A stretch of DNA of 64,000 bases from Azophilus sp965221465 (GTDB lineage: Bacteria > Pseudomonadota > Gammaproteobacteria > Pseudomonadales > Azotimanducaceae). Shown one piece after another: positions 37,271 to 45,068 of the stretch. Below the pieces are notes generated by a model. The model was not told the origin of the DNA. It worked only from the letters and a program-made list of their open reading frames with translations, and did no database searches. Positions within the stretch are counted from its first letter, which is position 1, and every line of letters begins with the position of its first letter. Position numbers and translations under genes: made by a program. The stretch lies in contig OZ244892.1 in NCBI GenBank assembly GCA_965221465.1, positions 3,596,001-3,660,000 of the forward strand, in the 5' to 3' direction.

Positions 37271-37725
37271 CCTGTAATTTCTCCTATTGAGTCAGCCGCG
37301 AATATATTTGACTGTGAAAACTGGTCGGCCAGAGTCGAATGACTTGGCGGTGTACCACCCGCCTCGCCGGCACCCACACCGACCCGTGCCAGGAACAGCG
37401 TCCAGAATCCCGCTGCCCACCCGTACAACGCAGTGCACATGCTCCAGAACCCTACCGCTGCAGCGACGATGTTTTTGCGATTGGCACGATCGGAAAATCG
37501 TGCAATCGGAATCGCGAGCGTCGAATAAAATGGTGCGAACGCCAGGCCGCCAAGCAGGTCCAGTTCGGTATCGGAAAGAGCGAACTCCGGCTTTATGTTC
37601 GACAGCATGACGGTTATAAGGCCGCGATCTATTGCGCTCGAGGAATAGCAAAGCGTCAGCAACAGCAGCACCCAGTAACGGCGAGCGCTGGATTGAGAGT
37701 CAGATTGCATGGTTCGATGCGTCAT
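37231..37725 (-). pseudogene. MFS transporter N-terminal fragment
   Basis: Four membrane helices of a spinster-type MFS protein remain: AIDRGLITVMLSNIKPEFAL, GGLAFAPFYSTLAIPIARFS and ARVGVGAGEAGGTPPSHSTL. Homology ends at LADQFSQ, after which the frame runs into the upstream part of the lipoprotein gene and stops at 37231. About two thirds of the transporter has been deleted. Compare the intact paralogue at 43578. Confidence 0.85.
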
Positions 37726-37788
37726 TGTCGTTGTTCTTGAGGGACCGAATCGTTTAACACCACCCATTCTTGCTTAGTTTCGCACCAG

Positions 37789-37809
37789 GCGCATAGGAAA
37801 AATAACCGC
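37789..37809. repeat. IS91-like end motif, copy 1
   Basis: GCGCATAGGAAAAATAACCG followed by C. It sits directly beside the C-terminal side of the IS91-type transposase remnant. Other copies are at 40001, 42673 and 49955. Confidence 0.7.
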
Positions 37810-37811
37810 TT

Positions 37812-38345
37812 CGATGGCGAACACCCGTTTCAGCCGCTGCATCGAGGTCATTGGAGCAAGGGGTCTATCGGTCTCGGGCTCCTTGGTTTCGTGGGTGGGC
37901 ACGACGCGCTCACGGTGCTTGCAGTTTGGGGCGAACACACCGTGGAATCGAAGGCCTCGCCAGGCTCCAGATCAAGGAAGGCGTGGTCCGGGTCGCGGAC
38001 GAGAGGCCCTGTCTTTCCAGTAGTCTGGCCACGCGCTTGGCTGTGCGGTGCAGCAGGCGAGCAAGCTCGGCCGGGGTTGGCCGGGGTGCCCGGTGAAGCG
38101 TCGGGCGTGCCTGATCGCAGGAATACACGCCGTCAAGGAACAGCATGTGGAGGTGGATGTTCAAGTTCAGCGCCGAACCGAATCGCTGGATGAGGGTGAC
38201 TGCACTGGTCTTGGCGCCGGAGGCGACGGTGAAACCGGTCTTCTTGATGAGGTATGTGGAGATCGCGCGGTAGACAACGCCAAGGACCTGGCTTGACACC
38301 TGAGGACGGGCGGCAAACAGGAAGCGTAGCGGGTATGGGAAGTTC
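37812..38345 (-). pseudogene. IS91-family (Y2) transposase remnant
   Basis: On the minus strand, QRFGSALNLNIHLHMLFLDG is the Y2-transposase HxH region, preceded by SSQVLGVVYRAISTYL. The 3' part (37812-37945) encodes the C-terminal piece ending RCIEVIG on the other strand, nearly identical to 56858-56990. N-terminal zinc and catalytic Tyr parts are missing or out of frame. Confidence 0.82.
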
Positions 38346-38350
38346 AGCAC

Positions 38351-38369
38351 CCACTAAAGACCTTAGTGG
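38351..38369. repeat. Perfect inverted repeat before the AAA ATPase gene
   Basis: CCACTAA-AGACC-TTAGTGG, with 7-bp arms, lies between the IS91 remnant and the ATPase gene. It could be an operator or an element end. Confidence 0.45.
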
Positions 38370-38478
38370 CCATGGACTGAGGGTGTCCGCTGGATTTCCG
38401 ATCCAGGGCGGAACGCCCCGCTCCTGGAAAGTGGAACGCGAGACGGGCCGGCACCGGCCCCGTGCTATCCTGCCGGCC

Positions 38479-39879
38479 ATGGATTTGATCGACGAGGCGT
38501 ATCGGGATAACGGGGTCCTGCGCGACCAGGATCGGGTCTCTGCGGAGGTCTTTGTGGCGGACCGCGACCGTGCGCAGATGACGGGGCGTGGCGTACCGTT
38601 CTTCTCCGGTCGGGAGGCCGAGATCAGTGCCTTCCGCAAGGTCGCCAATGCTCTCCTGCTTGGGCGACAGGGCAACGCGACGATCGTCGTGGAAGGGCCA
38701 CCTGGCGCGGGCAAGAGTGCGCTAATGGGCCAATTCATGGAGGAAATGCGGTCGTTTCCCCCCGTAGGCTCCGGGCGGCGCTGGCTGCCCGTGGAAATCG
38801 ACGCCGAGGTTGCCGAGTCGCCCGCGGACATCGCGGACGAAATCGATCGAGCAATCGTTGCCAGGTTAGCGAAAGGTCTATTGGCCACCGGCGAAGGGCG
38901 GGAGGCGAGTGGCGAAACCACCAGTCTCGTGAAGAGGCTGGGCGAGTACTGGGGTGCGGACCTCAATGCAGCGAAGGCCCGAGTTCGGGCCAGGGAGTTT
39001 TTCGACCGCGGTGGCAGCGTATTGGGATTCTCCCTTGGCGCGTCGCGTGAGGGGCCGCCGCGTACCTTGACGCAAGCCGCCGGTCGCCGGCCCGCGTGGC
39101 AATCCTGGCAAATCGTGCTGATGATCGACGAAGCCCAAGGCATCGAGCCGGGCCGTTCAGGCGCCGGTAGGGAGACTTTGAGCGCGATGCACCGAGGCAA
39201 CGTCAAGGCCCCGATCTCGTTTTGCGCCTTTGGCCTGCCGGGCACGTTGGCAGCGCTGTCTGAAGTGGGCGTTTCGCGCCCGACGGGTGGCCGGACCATC
39301 CACTTGGGCAGTCTCGACGACATTGCCGCGGGGCACACGGTCAACCGCTGTTTCGAGACGTTCGGCGTGGCGAACGGCGCACCTTGGCGCGAGGTGATTT
39401 TGGCGCGTTCAGCGAACTGGCCACAACACCTTGCCATCTATCTCACAGAGGCCATCGATCAGATCGGCAAGGCAAGCCGGAAGGGTCGGGACGCTTCAGC
39501 GGCCGACCTCCGCGAGACGATTCGCTTGGCAGACATGGAGTGCGCGCAATACTACGGGCGGCGCGTGGCACGCTTGGGGCTGCGCTGCGGCGAGTTCGAG
39601 GAGCTCGCAAGGGAACTCGCTCCGTTCCTCAAAGAGCGTGCCGGAACGGCCCCGTACAGCAAAGTCCTCCATCGCGTCAACGAGATCATTCGGACGAACC
39701 CTCTGCTGTCCGGTTCAAGCGCAATGGACTTCATGCAAGACGCGGAACACGCGGGCCTTCTGGCTGTTTCCTCCAGTGCGGGTGGAAGAGCCTGCTCGAT
39801 GCTCATTCCCTCGTTCGCGGGATACCTTCTGGGTGAGCCGCTGCCCGACCTGAATGCGTCGGTGCCAACCCAACCGTAG
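38479..39879 (+). CDS. AAA/STAND-type ATPase of unknown function
   Basis: This 466-residue protein has Walker A VVEGPPGAGKSALM near 70-83 and Walker B IVLMIDEAQ near 215. An ORC/Cdc6-like helical region follows, with SANWPQHLAIYLTEA where sensor residues usually lie, and the C-terminal part (PYSKVLHRVNEIIRTN, AGLLAVSSSAGG) could be a winged helix. ATG 38479 is chosen because the upstream open frame overlaps the IS91 remnant. It sits alone between two IS91-like end motifs, so it may be cargo of such an element. Confidence 0.7.
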   Translation: MDLIDEAYRDNGVLRDQDRVSAEVFVADRDRAQMTGRGVPFFSGREAEISAFRKVANALLLGRQGNATIVVEGPPGAGKSALMGQFMEEMRSFPPVGSGRRWLPVEIDAEVAESPADIADEIDRAIVARLAKGLLATGEGREASGETTSLVKRLGEYWGADLNAAKARVRAREFFDRGGSVLGFSLGASREGPPRTLTQAAGRRPAWQSWQIVLMIDEAQGIEPGRSGAGRETLSAMHRGNVKAPISFCAFGLPGTLAALSEVGVSRPTGGRTIHLGSLDDIAAGHTVNRCFETFGVANGAPWREVILARSANWPQHLAIYLTEAIDQIGKASRKGRDASAADLRETIRLADMECAQYYGRRVARLGLRCGEFEELARELAPFLKERAGTAPYSKVLHRVNEIIRTNPLLSGSSAMDFMQDAEHAGLLAVSSSAGGRACSMLIPSFAGYLLGEPLPDLNASVPTQP

Positions 39880-40000
39880 ATTTCAAAAGACCCTTGCTTG
39901 TCTTTGAGTTACCCTAAGCCTTGGTGTGCCGTCAGCCTGCCATTCATCGGCGCCATGCCTCCTTCCCACGGGCACTCATGCCAGACATCCTTCATCATCA

Positions 40001-40021
40001 GCGCAAAGGACAAATAACCGC
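40001..40021. repeat. IS91-like end motif, copy 2
   Basis: GCGCAAAGGACAAATAACCG then C, two mismatches from copy 1. The flank CGCGAAACTTGGCGATCTG is shared with copy 4 at 49955. It lies 120 bp after the AAA ATPase gene. I see no gene in the surrounding 39880-40281 stretch. Confidence 0.6.
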
Positions 40022-40232
40022 GCGAAACTTGGCGATCTGCAAGTATGGCGATGGAAAGTTCGCTGAAATTCAACGCGATCAGGCTGGGCATCCGCCGGTC
40101 GCTACGGGTGAAACGAGGCGATCGAAGGTGTGGAGGGGAGTGTTCTGCAATTCGGTCGCAGACTTAAACCTCGATACGTTGCGTCTGCGCCTCCGACCAA
40201 GCCCTTGAACCCGTTAGCCCGACAGGAAGCGT

Positions 40233-40264
40233 ACTGGGGCGAACGGCAACCCGTTCGCCCCAGT
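40233..40264. terminator. Perfect 13-bp-stem hairpin after the slipin gene
   Basis: ACTGGGGCGAACG-GCAACC-CGTTCGCCCCAGT is a perfect 13-bp stem with a 6-base loop, 18 bases past the slipin stop. There is no U-run on either side. Confidence 0.6.
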
Positions 40265-40281
40265 CGCAAGGCCGCCCGAGG

Positions 40282-41073
40282 TCAGGCTTTCAGGCGGACC
40301 ATTTCGTTGAGCACGCCGTCGAGGCCGCCGTACACGGAGAGACTGCCGACTTTCTCGGTGATCTTCTCCAGCGTTTCCAGCTCCTTGAGGCGCAGCGCCA
40401 CCGCGTTGCTCTCCATGACCTTGGCCGTGTTGAGCAGCGAACGGGTCGCATTGGTTTCCTCACGACGGCGGATCACGTTGGCCTGAGCGGCCTTTTCGGC
40501 CTCAACCACCTTGCCGAGCAGCACCTTCATGTCGCCCGGCAGGATGATGTCCTTCACGCCAACGCCTTCGACCGCGATGCCAATGCCCGCGAACCGGTCC
40601 ACGACGCGCTGGGCAACCGCCCGGTCGATGGCTGCCTTGTCCTCCAGCAACGCATCCAGGGTGCGCGTTCCCACCGCGGCGCGAAGGCCGAACTGGATCT
40701 CCTTGTACAGGTGATCGAGCGGATCCTTGGCCGCCCGCACCGCCTTTTCCGCGTCAACATAGCGGTAGGTGGCGGTGAGGTTCACGCGCAGGCTGACCTT
40801 GTCCCGAGTCAGGATTTCCTGGCCCTGTACCTCCAGCGTCTTGACGCGCAGACCCATGACGTCAACCATGACGCTCGGGCCGCAGTTCCAGAACGCATGC
40901 AGGCCGGGCTCGAGCGTACCGGTCAACCTGCCTTCGACGTAAGCCCAATCGGCATCCACCTGCCGGCAATGCAGTTGCCGCTCTGCCGAGTTCGCCACTT
41001 GCGCGGCGAGCCCCGGCAGCGCCGGGAACGGGCGCCCATGTGACGTATAGCGCTCGTCACCAGCGTTTTGCAC
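40282..41073 (-). CDS. Slipin-family (SPFH/band 7) protein, short N-terminus
   Basis: SPFH proteins scaffold membrane microdomains. The 263 residues hold the slipin core QEILTRDKVSLRVNLTATYR, AVGTRTLDALLEDK, VEGVGVKDIILPGDMKVLL, QANVIRRREETNATRSLLNTA and the end VGSLSVYGGLDGVLNEM. The first 35 residues (GTG start) match nothing, and the usual N-terminal hydrophobic segment is absent, so the gene may be 5'-truncated. It is downstream of a tRNA-like sequence on the same strand. Confidence 0.82.
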   Translation of the reverse strand: MQNAGDERYTSHGRPFPALPGLAAQVANSAERQLHCRQVDADWAYVEGRLTGTLEPGLHAFWNCGPSVMVDVMGLRVKTLEVQGQEILTRDKVSLRVNLTATYRYVDAEKAVRAAKDPLDHLYKEIQFGLRAAVGTRTLDALLEDKAAIDRAVAQRVVDRFAGIGIAVEGVGVKDIILPGDMKVLLGKVVEAEKAAQANVIRRREETNATRSLLNTAKVMESNAVALRLKELETLEKITEKVGSLSVYGGLDGVLNEMVRLKA

Positions 41074-41112
41074 GGTTATCAGCCGTGTAGACCTCTTTCA
41101 AGGAAGTCTTAG

Positions 41113-41185
41113 CCGGAATGCCGGACTCGAACCGGCAACCACCAGTTCTCAGACTGGAGCTCTACCCAATTGAGCTAATTCCCCG
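41113..41185 (-). tRNA. tRNA-like sequence, anticodon GAG, class I fold
   Basis: The minus strand folds as a cloverleaf: D stem GCTC/GAGC, anticodon stem CCAGT/ACTGG with loop CTGAGAA, short variable loop TGGTT, and T arm GCCGG-TTCGAGT-CCGGC. The anticodon reads GAG (Leu), yet the long variable arm of tRNA-Leu is missing. The acceptor GGGGAAT/ATTCCGG has two terminal G-G mismatches and no encoded CCA. It is either a pseudo-tRNA, a recombined attachment-site copy, or an unusual tRNA. Confidence 0.6.
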
Positions 41186-41375
41186 TACAGGCCAGGTGCA
41201 TACAAACCGCTCGATACACACCGTGCGATGGGTAGCGTTGGTGCGCCGGGCGGGATTCAAGGAACCCGCACCACAAGAGCGCCATACGCCTCCCAGCCTC
41301 TCTTTGGACGAGGCAACGTTCCTCGCCCTTGGCCCCACCCCGGCCAACGGGTGGCGCCTCTGCTTTCGTCAACGC

Positions 41376-41410
41376 AAAAAAAACCCTGGGCGGCAGGCCG
41401 ACCAGGGCTT
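41376..41410 (-). terminator. Intrinsic terminator of the small Cys-rich gene
   Basis: On the minus strand, CCCTGG-(12 bases)-CCAGGG is followed by eight T. This is a classic factor-independent terminator about 55 bases after the sORF stop. Confidence 0.9.
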
Positions 41411-41462
41411 TCTCTTGCCTGGAAGGCCAATTCGCGTTGGCTTCCAGGTCCGTTGTGGAAGC

Positions 41463-41609
41463 TCAACGCATTGCCGGCTCGCCGTTGTGGACGGATAGAC
41501 CAGCACACCCGCAAAACCAACGTGAATCAAACGCCAACGCCTTACGGCCGCTTTCGCAGACGCACTGGCGACGTTCGATCAACGCAGTATTCGCACTCGT
41601 CCGGTTCAC
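41463..41609 (-). CDS. Small Cys-rich protein (48 aa) with its own promoter and terminator
   Basis: The GTG start at 41609 is preceded by AAGGAG at 8 bases. The product is MNRTSANTALIERRQCVCES then GRKALAFDSRWFCGCAG and SVHNGEPAMR. Two CxC pairs (QCVCE, WFCGCA) could bind zinc or another metal. I recognise no family. A consensus promoter (41654-41682) and an intrinsic terminator frame it exactly, so the unit looks designed to be expressed. It could alternatively be a small RNA with incidental coding. Confidence 0.6.
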   Translation of the reverse strand: MNRTSANTALIERRQCVCESGRKALAFDSRWFCGCAGLSVHNGEPAMR

Positions 41610-41653
41610 AGGCTTGCTCCTTGCAACGCCATCTTCAAAACAGTGGGCGCGGC

Positions 41654-41682
41654 AGTTTATGGATGCGTGGCCGCTTGTCAAC
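41654..41682 (-). promoter_or_regulatory. sigma70 promoter of the small Cys-rich gene
   Basis: On the minus strand a perfect TTGACA (41682-41677) and TAAACT (41659-41654) are spaced by 17 bases. This predicts a 5' leader of about 38 bases before the GTG. Confidence 0.7.
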
Positions 41683-41984
41683 CGTTTTTTCAAAAAGTTC
41701 TTTTTTCTGCGACCGGACTTCATGGTCATTGCGGGAAAGGGTGTGCGGCAAGTTCGCCATGAGGCGCGGGGCTTCTCTGTCCGAAACACTTCGGACGAGA
41801 CTTAACGGCAGCACCCTTCAACAACAGACGGGCTACACTTTGAATTCGCTGCCGAGTTGTTCAAAGAAAGGGGGCCACCTCTATTCTCACTTAAAGGCGA
41901 ATCCGCACTATGAAGCCATCGGGTGGCTGCAGGCAAGTCGGCAACCTTTGCCACGACTACACATACTTCAGCACATCGGGCTGC

Positions 41985-42013
41985 TTGACACCCATATCGA
42001 TAGGCGATAAACA
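41985..42013 (+). promoter_or_regulatory. Promoter of higBA
   Basis: A perfect TTGACA (41985-41990) is followed, 17 bases later, by TAAACA (42008-42013). Transcription would start about at the higB ATG (42020), giving a leaderless or nearly leaderless mRNA. Confidence 0.6.
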
Positions 42014-42019
42014 CCAAAG

Positions 42020-42298
42020 ATGATTAGGAGCTTCCGCTGCAAGGATACCGAGCAACTTGCGGCTGGATATCGTGTGCGGCGCTTCATCAGCTTTGAGCGG
42101 GTCGCCCAACGCAAGCTCGCGCAGTTGGACGCCGCCACGACACTCGACTTCCTGCGGGTACCAACCGGCAACCGGCTGGAAGCACTTAAAGGCGATAGAA
42201 AAGGAACCTACAGCATTCGGATCAACGATCAATGGCGGCTCTGCTTCAGTTTTTCAGCCGGAGACGCCTACAACGTGGAGATCGTCGATTACCATTGA
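42020..42298 (+). CDS. higB: HigB-family toxin (RelE superfamily mRNA interferase)
   Basis: This 92-residue protein (MIRSFRCKDTEQLAAGYRVR start) has the central VPTGNRLEALKGDRKGTYSI and the family end QWRLCFSF..YNVEIVDYH. HigB/GraT toxins cleave mRNA at the ribosome. The gene precedes its antitoxin, the usual order in this family. It has no upstream ribosome-binding site because the predicted transcript starts at the ATG. It looks intact. Confidence 0.93.
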   Translation: MIRSFRCKDTEQLAAGYRVRRFISFERVAQRKLAQLDAATTLDFLRVPTGNRLEALKGDRKGTYSIRINDQWRLCFSFSAGDAYNVEIVDYH

Positions 42299-42320
42299 AC
42301 CCGACTCAGGAGAGAGAATC

Positions 42321-42614
42321 ATGACGCGTCTGGACCCAATTCACCCCGGCGAGGTGCTAAAGCACGATTTCATGGAGCCCCTTGGCCTGTCCTCGACTGC
42401 GCTGGCAAAGGCGCTCGGCGTGACACCGGCACGAATCAATGAAATCGTGCGCCGCCGCCGGGGAATCACGGCTGAGACCGCCCTGCGTTTAGCTCGTTAC
42501 TTCAACACCGATGCCCGTAGCTGGATGAATCTCCAGAACCGCTACGAACTGGAGATTGCGGAGCGGGACAAAGGCGAGGCATTGCGAATGATCCGTCCCC
42601 GCGAGGCCGCTTGA
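42321..42614 (+). CDS. higA: HigA-family antitoxin (XRE helix-turn-helix)
   Basis: This 97-residue protein has IHPGEVLKHDFMEPLGLSST, then ALGVTPARINEIVRRRRGIT and FNTDARSWMNLQNRYELEIA, the standard HigA DNA-binding and toxin-binding pattern. GGAGAGAG lies before ATG 42321. It is 22 bases after higB. It likely neutralises HigB and represses the shared promoter. Confidence 0.93.
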   Translation: MTRLDPIHPGEVLKHDFMEPLGLSSTALAKALGVTPARINEIVRRRRGITAETALRLARYFNTDARSWMNLQNRYELEIAERDKGEALRMIRPREAA

Positions 42615-42672
42615 TCCGTTGGGCTAGAGGTTCTCCACGGATTTAGGAACCAGCGAACCGCAAGTTCCCACC

Positions 42673-42693
42673 GCGCATAGGAAAAATAGCCGC
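42673..42693. repeat. IS91-like end motif, copy 3
   Basis: GCGCATAGGAAAAATAGCCG then C, one mismatch from copy 1. It lies between higA and the broken DUF4143 gene. Confidence 0.65.
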
Positions 42694-42757
42694 GTCGGCA
42701 CCAGCATGGAGATGCGCTGCCCGCCCAGCCCCCGGCTCACTTGGGCGCTGGCCCGGG

Positions 42758-43449
42758 TTAACCCAATGGTTCGGTGCTCAAAACCTCCCTCACGATGTAT
42801 GGCAAGCGCTCGACGAGATAGAGCGGCAAGGACAGCAGCCAATAACGGACAAGGCGAGTGGCGTCCCTGGTGCGCACTTTCGCCCGCGCCTCCTGAAGGC
42901 TTGGTGGAGAGGCGTCAAACCGAACCGCCAAGGCGGGTGCTTTCTCCCCAACGAATTGATGCAGTGATTTGAGGGTACCGACACGGCCTGCCTTCACCTC
43001 TATTGGCACGATCTTGCCCCCCAGTTCGACCACATAGTCCACTTCCGCATTATTGGAGCGGCCTTCCCGCAGCCAATAGGTGAGTTCGCGATTGGGCCGC
43101 GGGGCAAGCAGATGTTGGAGGTGCTGGCCAATGAACTGTTCGGCACTGGTGCCGGCGTTGACCAAATCGGTGGCTTCGCTGCCCTGAATCGTCTCCCAGC
43201 CGACGCCGCAGATCGCATTCATCAGCCCAACGTCCAGAAAAAGCAGCTTGTAGACGTTCTCCTTGAGGTCGGCCTGCAGTGGCAAGCCCGCTTTTGCCGA
43301 TGCCGTTGGGGAATTCCGTGAAGGTCATCGGCCCCACATGGAGGTAACTTACCCGACCCACGGGCATGGAGAAGGCGTGATCCGCCAACGCGAATTCCAT
43401 CAGCGACCCGGCAGCCAAGACCGGCAGGCCTGGCATCTTTCGTAAACAA
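42758..43449 (-). pseudogene. AAA-ATPase/DUF4143 protein remnant
   Basis: The downstream frame (43285 to 42758) is a DUF4143 domain: PLQADLKENVYKLLFLDVGL, GQHLQHLLAP, NAEVDYVVELGGKIVPIEVK. Upstream, in another frame, MPGLPVLAAGSLMEFALADH then SMPVGRVSYLHVGPMTFTEF is from the AAA_14 part. The P-loop and the middle are deleted, and the joint shifts the frame. Intact proteins of this kind have about 400 residues. Confidence 0.8.
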
Positions 43450-43452
43450 AGG

Positions 43453-43503
43453 TCATGGCCGGTTCGCCATAAAGATTGACGTCAAGAACCGATACATGCC
43501 GCG
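43453..43503 (-). pseudogene. hipA 5'-end fragment
   Basis: About 48 bases match codons 4-17 of the complete hipA at 58500-58550 (VSVLDVNLYGEPA against VSVLDVNLHGEPV). The match is flanked by unrelated DNA. Confidence 0.75.
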
Positions 43504-43577
43504 TGAGGGCCGCAGACGGGGCCGCGTCTGGAGTATGTGACTATCGGCGCAGGTGTGCGCAGATCAGGGAGACACAC

Positions 43578-44861
43578 TTGAGCACGAAGGCTGCCACTAC
43601 AGACGGACAGGAACAGGACTCGCCGCGCTATCTCACCTGGGTGCTGGTCGTCCTGTCGCTGATCGGCTTTTTCAACTACATGGACCGGTTCGTAATCTCG
43701 GTCCTCGTCGAACCGATCAAGGCGTCGCTGGGATTCTCCGATTCGCAGATGGGACTGCTCACCGGGTTCGCGTTCGCCGCGTTCTACGCGACATTCGGCC
43801 TGCCGCTCGCGCGCCTTGCAGACAGCAAGAGCCGCATTGCGCTGCTGTCCGTCGCGATGGCGGCCTGGAGCATCATGACGGCCGCATGCGGTCTCGCACA
43901 GAATTTCGTACAGATGTTGCTGGCGCGAATCGGCGTTGGCGTCGGCGAAGCCGGTTGCGTGCCTGCGAGCCACTCATTGCTGGGCGATTACTATCCGCCA
44001 GAGAAGCGGGCGTTCGCGCTGGGCGTTTTCCAGGCGGGTGGCGGTCTCGGCACGATGGCAGGGCTCGTACTCGGCGGGTTGATCGCCGAGGCGTTCGGGT
44101 GGCGTGCAGCCTTCATGATCGTCGGCCTGCCGGGCGTACTGGTTGCCGTCCTGGCCTGGATGACGGTCCGCGAACCCCCGCGCGGGCGCTACGACCCGGG
44201 CACCACGCATGAACCCGTGTCGACCAGGGCGGCGTTCAAGACGCTGCTCGGGCGGCGGACGTTTCGGCAGATCGTCATCGCCTACTCGCTGGGACTCATC
44301 GGGGTCTACGGATTCGCGCAGTGGATCCCGGCATTCATGATGCGCTCGCACGAAATGACGCTCGGCGAGGTCGGCATCTGGGTGGGGCTGGCGAGCGGTG
44401 CTGGATCTTTCATCGGCATCGGGCTCGGCGCCATTTTGGCGCCCAAGGTCATCGAGCGCGATCGCCGTTGGGAAGTCTGGTGGCCCGGCGCCGCGTACGG
44501 GCTCTGCGTGCCTGTCTATCTGCTGACTTTCGGTGTCGGTGACACGACACTCGCCCTCGCCCTCGCCTTCGTGGCGAGCCTCATCGCCGGCAGCGGTATC
44601 GGGCCGGGAATGGCGAGCGTGCAGACGGTCGCCGAGCCACGTCTGCGCGCCACGGCCATCGCGTTCGTCATGTTCATGAGTGCCGTCATCGGCCAGGGCG
44701 GCGGCCCGTTCCTGATCGGGTTGATGAGCGATCTGCTGACGCCGCAGTACGGCATCGATTCGTTGCGCGTCGCGCTGATGCTCACGAACGTATTGCTCGC
44801 GTGGTGCGTGATCCACTTCTGGCTCGCCGGGCGCACGATGCTCGATGAAGCTGTAAACTGA
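43578..44861 (+). CDS. MFS transporter, spinster-like
   Basis: This 427-residue inner-membrane protein has about 12 helices. Signatures include FNYMDRFVISVLVEPIKASL, GFAFAAFYATFGLPLARLAD, ARIGVGVGEAGCVPASHSLL and MFMSAVIGQGGGPFLIGLMSD. The start is TTG at 43578 with AGGGA upstream; the open frame upstream overlaps the hipA scrap. The substrate is unknown. The M19 peptidase remnant and the hydrolases that follow suggest import or export of a peptide-like or ester substrate. Confidence 0.9.
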   Translation: MSTKAATTDGQEQDSPRYLTWVLVVLSLIGFFNYMDRFVISVLVEPIKASLGFSDSQMGLLTGFAFAAFYATFGLPLARLADSKSRIALLSVAMAAWSIMTAACGLAQNFVQMLLARIGVGVGEAGCVPASHSLLGDYYPPEKRAFALGVFQAGGGLGTMAGLVLGGLIAEAFGWRAAFMIVGLPGVLVAVLAWMTVREPPRGRYDPGTTHEPVSTRAAFKTLLGRRTFRQIVIAYSLGLIGVYGFAQWIPAFMMRSHEMTLGEVGIWVGLASGAGSFIGIGLGAILAPKVIERDRRWEVWWPGAAYGLCVPVYLLTFGVGDTTLALALAFVASLIAGSGIGPGMASVQTVAEPRLRATAIAFVMFMSAVIGQGGGPFLIGLMSDLLTPQYGIDSLRVALMLTNVLLAWCVIHFWLAGRTMLDEAVN

Positions 44862-44875
44862 CGAAGGTACTTGCC

Positions 44876-45064
44876 ATGGATTTCCCGGACGCGACCCGCG
44901 CGCTGATCGAGATCGCCGAAGTGCTGCGCCAGGACAACTACAGCGAAGCCGACGTGCGCGGCATCCTCGGCGAGAACTGGCTGCGCGGGTTGCTTCAGCG
45001 ACGAAACGTCGACGCCATCGCGACGAAAGTTGGCGACGGATGCGGGCTAAGCAATCTGGAGTGA
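44876..45064 (+). pseudogene. M19 membrane-dipeptidase C-terminal remnant fused to a palindromic repeat
   Basis: The 62-residue frame starts DFPDATRALIEIAEVLRQDN then YSEADVRGILGENWLR, matching the end of M19 dipeptidases (YSDEDVTGILGGNFLRVFEQ in the intact one at 47981). The last 20 residues are encoded by the half palindromic repeat at 44990-45050. The first 300 or so residues are gone. Confidence 0.85.
44990..45050. repeat. Dispersed palindromic repeat, copy 4 (right half only)
   Basis: TTGCTTCAGCGACGAAACGT through AGTTGGCGACGGATGCGGGC matches the right arms of the copies at 514 and 9011. It also supplies the ribosome-binding region of the next gene. Confidence 0.75.
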
Positions 45065-45068
45065 CGTG

